NCBI GenBank assembly: GCA_001797745.1
Contig: MGQF01000098.1
Span: 26,151-33,820, forward strand
From: Deltaproteobacteria bacterium RBG_13_52_11
GTDB lineage: Bacteria; Desulfobacterota; B13-G15; RBG-16-54-18
Length of the DNA stretch: 7,670 bases
Reading direction: 5' to 3'
Shown here: in pieces, positions 5,262-7,670 of the stretch
How positions within the stretch are numbered: the first letter of the stretch is position 1
Layout: each line of letters starts with the position of its first letter
Position numbers and translations under genes: made by a program
Notes under the pieces: model-generated
The model's input: only the letters and a program-made list of their open reading frames with translations
Databases searched by the model: none
Told to the model about the DNA's origin: nothing

Positions 5262-7670
5262 TTGGACACACCTTCAAAACCCTTGATCTTGGTCGTTGAC
5301 GATAATCCAGATCAGCTGAGGCTGATGGAACGGTTTCTGTCAAGCAGCGGCTTTAGTGTCATCGCTGCCGAGGGCGGCCGCAAGGGGTTGGACGCACTGA
5401 GTGAAGTCAAACCGGATCTTATTCTGCTCGATGTCATGATGCCGGAGATGGATGGCTATGAAGTATGTTCAAGGCTGCAGAAAAACAGCGTGACCGCCTA
5501 CATCCCCGTCATCTTTATAACCGCCTTGGGAGAAGAACAGGACAAGGCCAGGGCCTTCTCCGTTGGCGCTGTTGATTACCTGGCAAAACCCGTCCAAAAG
5601 GAAACCCTTCTTGAAAAGGTCCGTACTCATATCAAAACATATACCCGATGGAAGGAACTGCAACAAGAGGGTGCACAGTCCGGGGACAGGATAGAACCAT
5701 CCGATTTCCCCCAATTCAAGCGATTCTTGTTCGATCAGTTAGCCCTTGATCCCGAGAAGAAGGCTCAATTCACTGCTACCCCCCCCTCCCATATCTATTC
5801 CATGGCCCGTCACCTGGGGATCAGCAACAGCCATATGGCCACATATATCGCTGACTTTCTCAAGCTCCCCTACTTCTCCCAAATCAACCCGTATGATGTC
5901 AAAATGGGGATCCTCCCCATACCTTTTTGCAAGGCAAACCTTGTCGTGGCCCTGGGCGATGGAGCCGAAGGAAACACCTTTGCACTGAGCAATCCTTTTA
6001 ACTTGGAAGTCCTGGATAATTTGAAAAAAATAACCGGAAAGGATAAAACCCTTAAGCTCGCCGTAACCGAACCTGAACATATCGAATTATTATTTAAGTA
6101 TGAGTCAGACCTTGGGAAGGAGACACCGACCAAAAAGGTCGTTATGGGTGGGGGCGTACAAGAAATCGAAGGGCCCACCAGGCAATTCCCCGTCGAAGAG
6201 CCCGTCGAGCAAATATCGGAGGCAGATATTAAAAAACACCCTGTTGTGTATATTGCCAATACTATGATCAACAAAGCTGTCGCTGAAAGGGCCAGCGACA
6301 TTCACATTGAACCCAAGGAGACCGAGATCGTCATCCGCTTCCGGGTTGACGGGGATTTGAAGGATTCTTTTGCCCTGAAGAAGAACACCGGCGTTATGCT
6401 CATTTCCCGGCTCAAGGTGCTCGGTGGCCTTGACTTGGCCGAAAGAAGGAAGCCGCAGGACGGATCTTTTGCGGCAACCATTAATAATAAGACGTTCAAG
6501 CTGAGGTTGGCTACCACGTCCACACCGTACGGTGAAAGCCTCATTATTCGATTGCTGGAACCGAGCGCCAAACCAAAAGACCTGAGTGAACTCGGCATGA
6601 TGGATAAACAAGTTAATACCATGGCTGATTTTGCCAATCGAACCCATGGCGTCATCCTGATCGTCGGGCCCACCGGGTCAGGAAAGACGACTACCATCTA
6701 CAGCTTCCTATCCCATATCGACTGTCAAACGCGAAGCTTGATATCCGTAGAAGACCCCGTAGAATATAATATAGCCTATGCCAATCAGCAGCAGGTAAAC
6801 GAAAAGGCCGGGATCACCTTTGAATCCCTCCTCAAATCAGCAGTGAGACAGGACCCCGACGTATTATTCTTGGGAGAGGTCAGAGATCCCTATTCTGCCA
6901 AGATGTCGATAGACTTTGCCAGCACTGGCCACCTGACCGTCACGACGTTGCATACGTCCAATGCAACCACTGCCATCTTCCGCCTTGAGAGGCTGGGGCT
7001 TGACCGGGGGACAATGGCGGACACCATCATCGGCGTTGTTGCCCAGAGGTTGTTGAAAAAGCTCTGCCCCCATTGCAAGCAGATAGCGCAGATCTCACCG
7101 GAAGAAAGAGCAATGCTTGCGCCATTTACGGACGAAATCCCCGCACAGGTTGCGCATCCTGTCGGATGTCCAAAGTGCAACAACACCGGTTACCTTGGCA
7201 GAGAAGGGATATATGAGATAATAAAATTTGATCACGAAATCTCCGATATGGTCCGTTCAGGCGTGCCTATCTCTGAGATAAGAAATTTTATCAGAGACAG
7301 GGGAGATTTTCTTATTGGCACCCATGCAGTGGAAAAGGCAAAAAAGCTCCTTTTCGCTCCAAAGGACGTTTACGAACATGTGCTGGTGGAGGAATTGGCA
7401 TTTGAGGAAAAGAAATCCCAAAAGGAAGACCCCCAAAAGGAAGACCCCCAAAAGGAAGACCCCCAAAAGGAAGACCCCCAAAAGGAAAATCCCCACATAA
7501 CCGTCGCGGAAAAGGAGATAAAGGATCGGATATCGATCCTTGTGGTTGAAGACGACCACGATTCTCGGAAATTGGTAACCCGCTTCCTGGAAAATTACGG
7601 CTACACCGTAACCCCTGCAGAAGATGGGGTCAGCGCCCTCCTTCAATTGGGCAAACAGCGATTTAATCTG
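5262..7670 (+). CDS. Receiver - GspE/PilB-type ATPase - receiver fusion (3' partial)
   Basis: An open frame of 803 codons from TTG 5262 to the window edge with no stop. Domains: receiver 1 (about 7-122; D13-D14, acceptor D57, T87, K109, all present); a linker; a region resembling the N-terminal domain of GspE/PilB ATPases (about 150-290, with ILPIPFCKANLVVALGD); then the secretion/pilus ATPase core (about 320-700). The core has ASDIHIEP (344-351), RFRVDG, ERRKPQDGSF, Walker A GPTGSGKTT (469-477, K475), Asp box VEDPVEY (E497, D498), Walker B FLGEVRD (E539), His box TGHLTVTTLHT (H557, H564) and a zinc tetracysteine CxxC-x30-CxxC (C602, C605, C636, C639). These point to a catalytically competent hexameric motor of the extension/secretion class rather than PilT. 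A QKEDP repeat linker (720-744) leads to a second receiver from about 757, cut a few residues before its expected acceptor Asp. It follows the HPt gene, so its receivers are likely relay outputs. Whether the motor serves a pilus or type II secretion cannot be told. Confidence 0.93.
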   Translation, partial: MDTPSKPLILVVDDNPDQLRLMERFLSSSGFSVIAAEGGRKGLDALSEVKPDLILLDVMMPEMDGYEVCSRLQKNSVTAYIPVIFITALGEEQDKARAFSVGAVDYLAKPVQKETLLEKVRTHIKTYTRWKELQQEGAQSGDRIEPSDFPQFKRFLFDQLALDPEKKAQFTATPPSHIYSMARHLGISNSHMATYIADFLKLPYFSQINPYDVKMGILPIPFCKANLVVALGDGAEGNTFALSNPFNLEVLDNLKKITGKDKTLKLAVTEPEHIELLFKYESDLGKETPTKKVVMGGGVQEIEGPTRQFPVEEPVEQISEADIKKHPVVYIANTMINKAVAERASDIHIEPKETEIVIRFRVDGDLKDSFALKKNTGVMLISRLKVLGGLDLAERRKPQDGSFAATINNKTFKLRLATTSTPYGESLIIRLLEPSAKPKDLSELGMMDKQVNTMADFANRTHGVILIVGPTGSGKTTTIYSFLSHIDCQTRSLISVEDPVEYNIAYANQQQVNEKAGITFESLLKSAVRQDPDVLFLGEVRDPYSAKMSIDFASTGHLTVTTLHTSNATTAIFRLERLGLDRGTMADTIIGVVAQRLLKKLCPHCKQIAQISPEERAMLAPFTDEIPAQVAHPVGCPKCNNTGYLGREGIYEIIKFDHEISDMVRSGVPISEIRNFIRDRGDFLIGTHAVEKAKKLLFAPKDVYEHVLVEELAFEEKKSQKEDPQKEDPQKEDPQKEDPQKENPHITVAEKEIKDRISILVVEDDHDSRKLVTRFLENYGYTVTPAEDGVSALLQLGKQRFNL
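7419..7493 (+). repeat. 15-base in-frame tandem repeat encoding QKEDP x5
   Basis: Five head-to-tail copies of a 15-base unit. Units 1-4 are identical (CAAAAGGAAGACCCC) and unit 5 differs only in its fourth codon (AAT for GAC, giving QKENP). It encodes a charged, proline-rich, presumably flexible linker (residues 720-744) joining the ATPase to its C-terminal receiver. Near-perfect identity at DNA level, including the codon choice, points to recent expansion by slippage rather than old protein repeats. Copy-number change would keep the frame. Confidence 0.95.

Noticed and set aside
5700..6130. MshEN c-di-GMP binding motif in the ATPase N-terminal region
   Set aside because: The region has the general fold signature (LPIPF, VVALGD), but the paired RLGxx...LxxxLxxQ nucleotide-binding motif is not seen; only a degenerate RHLGIS segment is present.
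7257..7646. Minus-strand ORF with a repeated hydrophobic LLGVF motif resembling a membrane protein
   Set aside because: It is the antisense reading of the QKEDP repeat inside the strongly supported ATPase-receiver gene; the rest has no protein character and no start signal.

Overview
The window carries part of a bacterial signal-transduction locus, with every supportable gene on the + strand. Signs of a Gram-negative, environmentally versatile bacterium are several multi-receiver hybrid signalling proteins, soluble PAS-rich sensors, a very good sigma-54 (-24/-12) promoter and a type II secretion/type IV pilus class ATPase. The style recalls Desulfobacterota (former Deltaproteobacteria) or a similar phylum. 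That placement is inference: no rRNA or marker gene is present, and base composition looks near 50% GC by eye only.

Layout: (1) 3-1178, the 3' part of a PAS-PAS-GGDEF diguanylate cyclase cut by the left edge. (2) 1179-1510, a 332-base non-coding gap with a sigma-54 promoter at 1427-1442 and two perfect palindromes. (3) 1511-1975, a stand-alone Rcp1-type receiver. (4) 1962-4742, a soluble hybrid histidine kinase, REC-PAS-PAS-HisKA-HATPase-REC-REC, overlapping the previous gene. (5) 4854-5180, a free histidine phosphotransfer (HPt) protein. (6) 5262 to the right edge, a long open gene without a stop in the window. It starts at TTG and encodes receiver - GspE/PilB-type ATPase - tandem repeat linker - second receiver (cut).

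Genes 3 to 6 read as one co-oriented cassette downstream of the sigma-54 promoter, with gaps of 111 and 81 bases and no convincing internal terminator. Together they hold one kinase, one HPt and six receivers, which is every part of a multistep phosphorelay (His415, then Asp707/Asp850, then HPt His56, then an output receiver). The unusual point is the output. It is not a transcription factor: receivers are fused to both ends of a secretion/pilus assembly motor ATPase with intact Walker A, Asp box, Walker B, His box and tetracysteine motifs. The attractive inference is a phosphorelay that directly gates an extension/secretion motor, with c-di-GMP from the upstream cyclase as a possible parallel input. 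Phosphate flow is not shown by sequence. The fusion is the most interesting object here.
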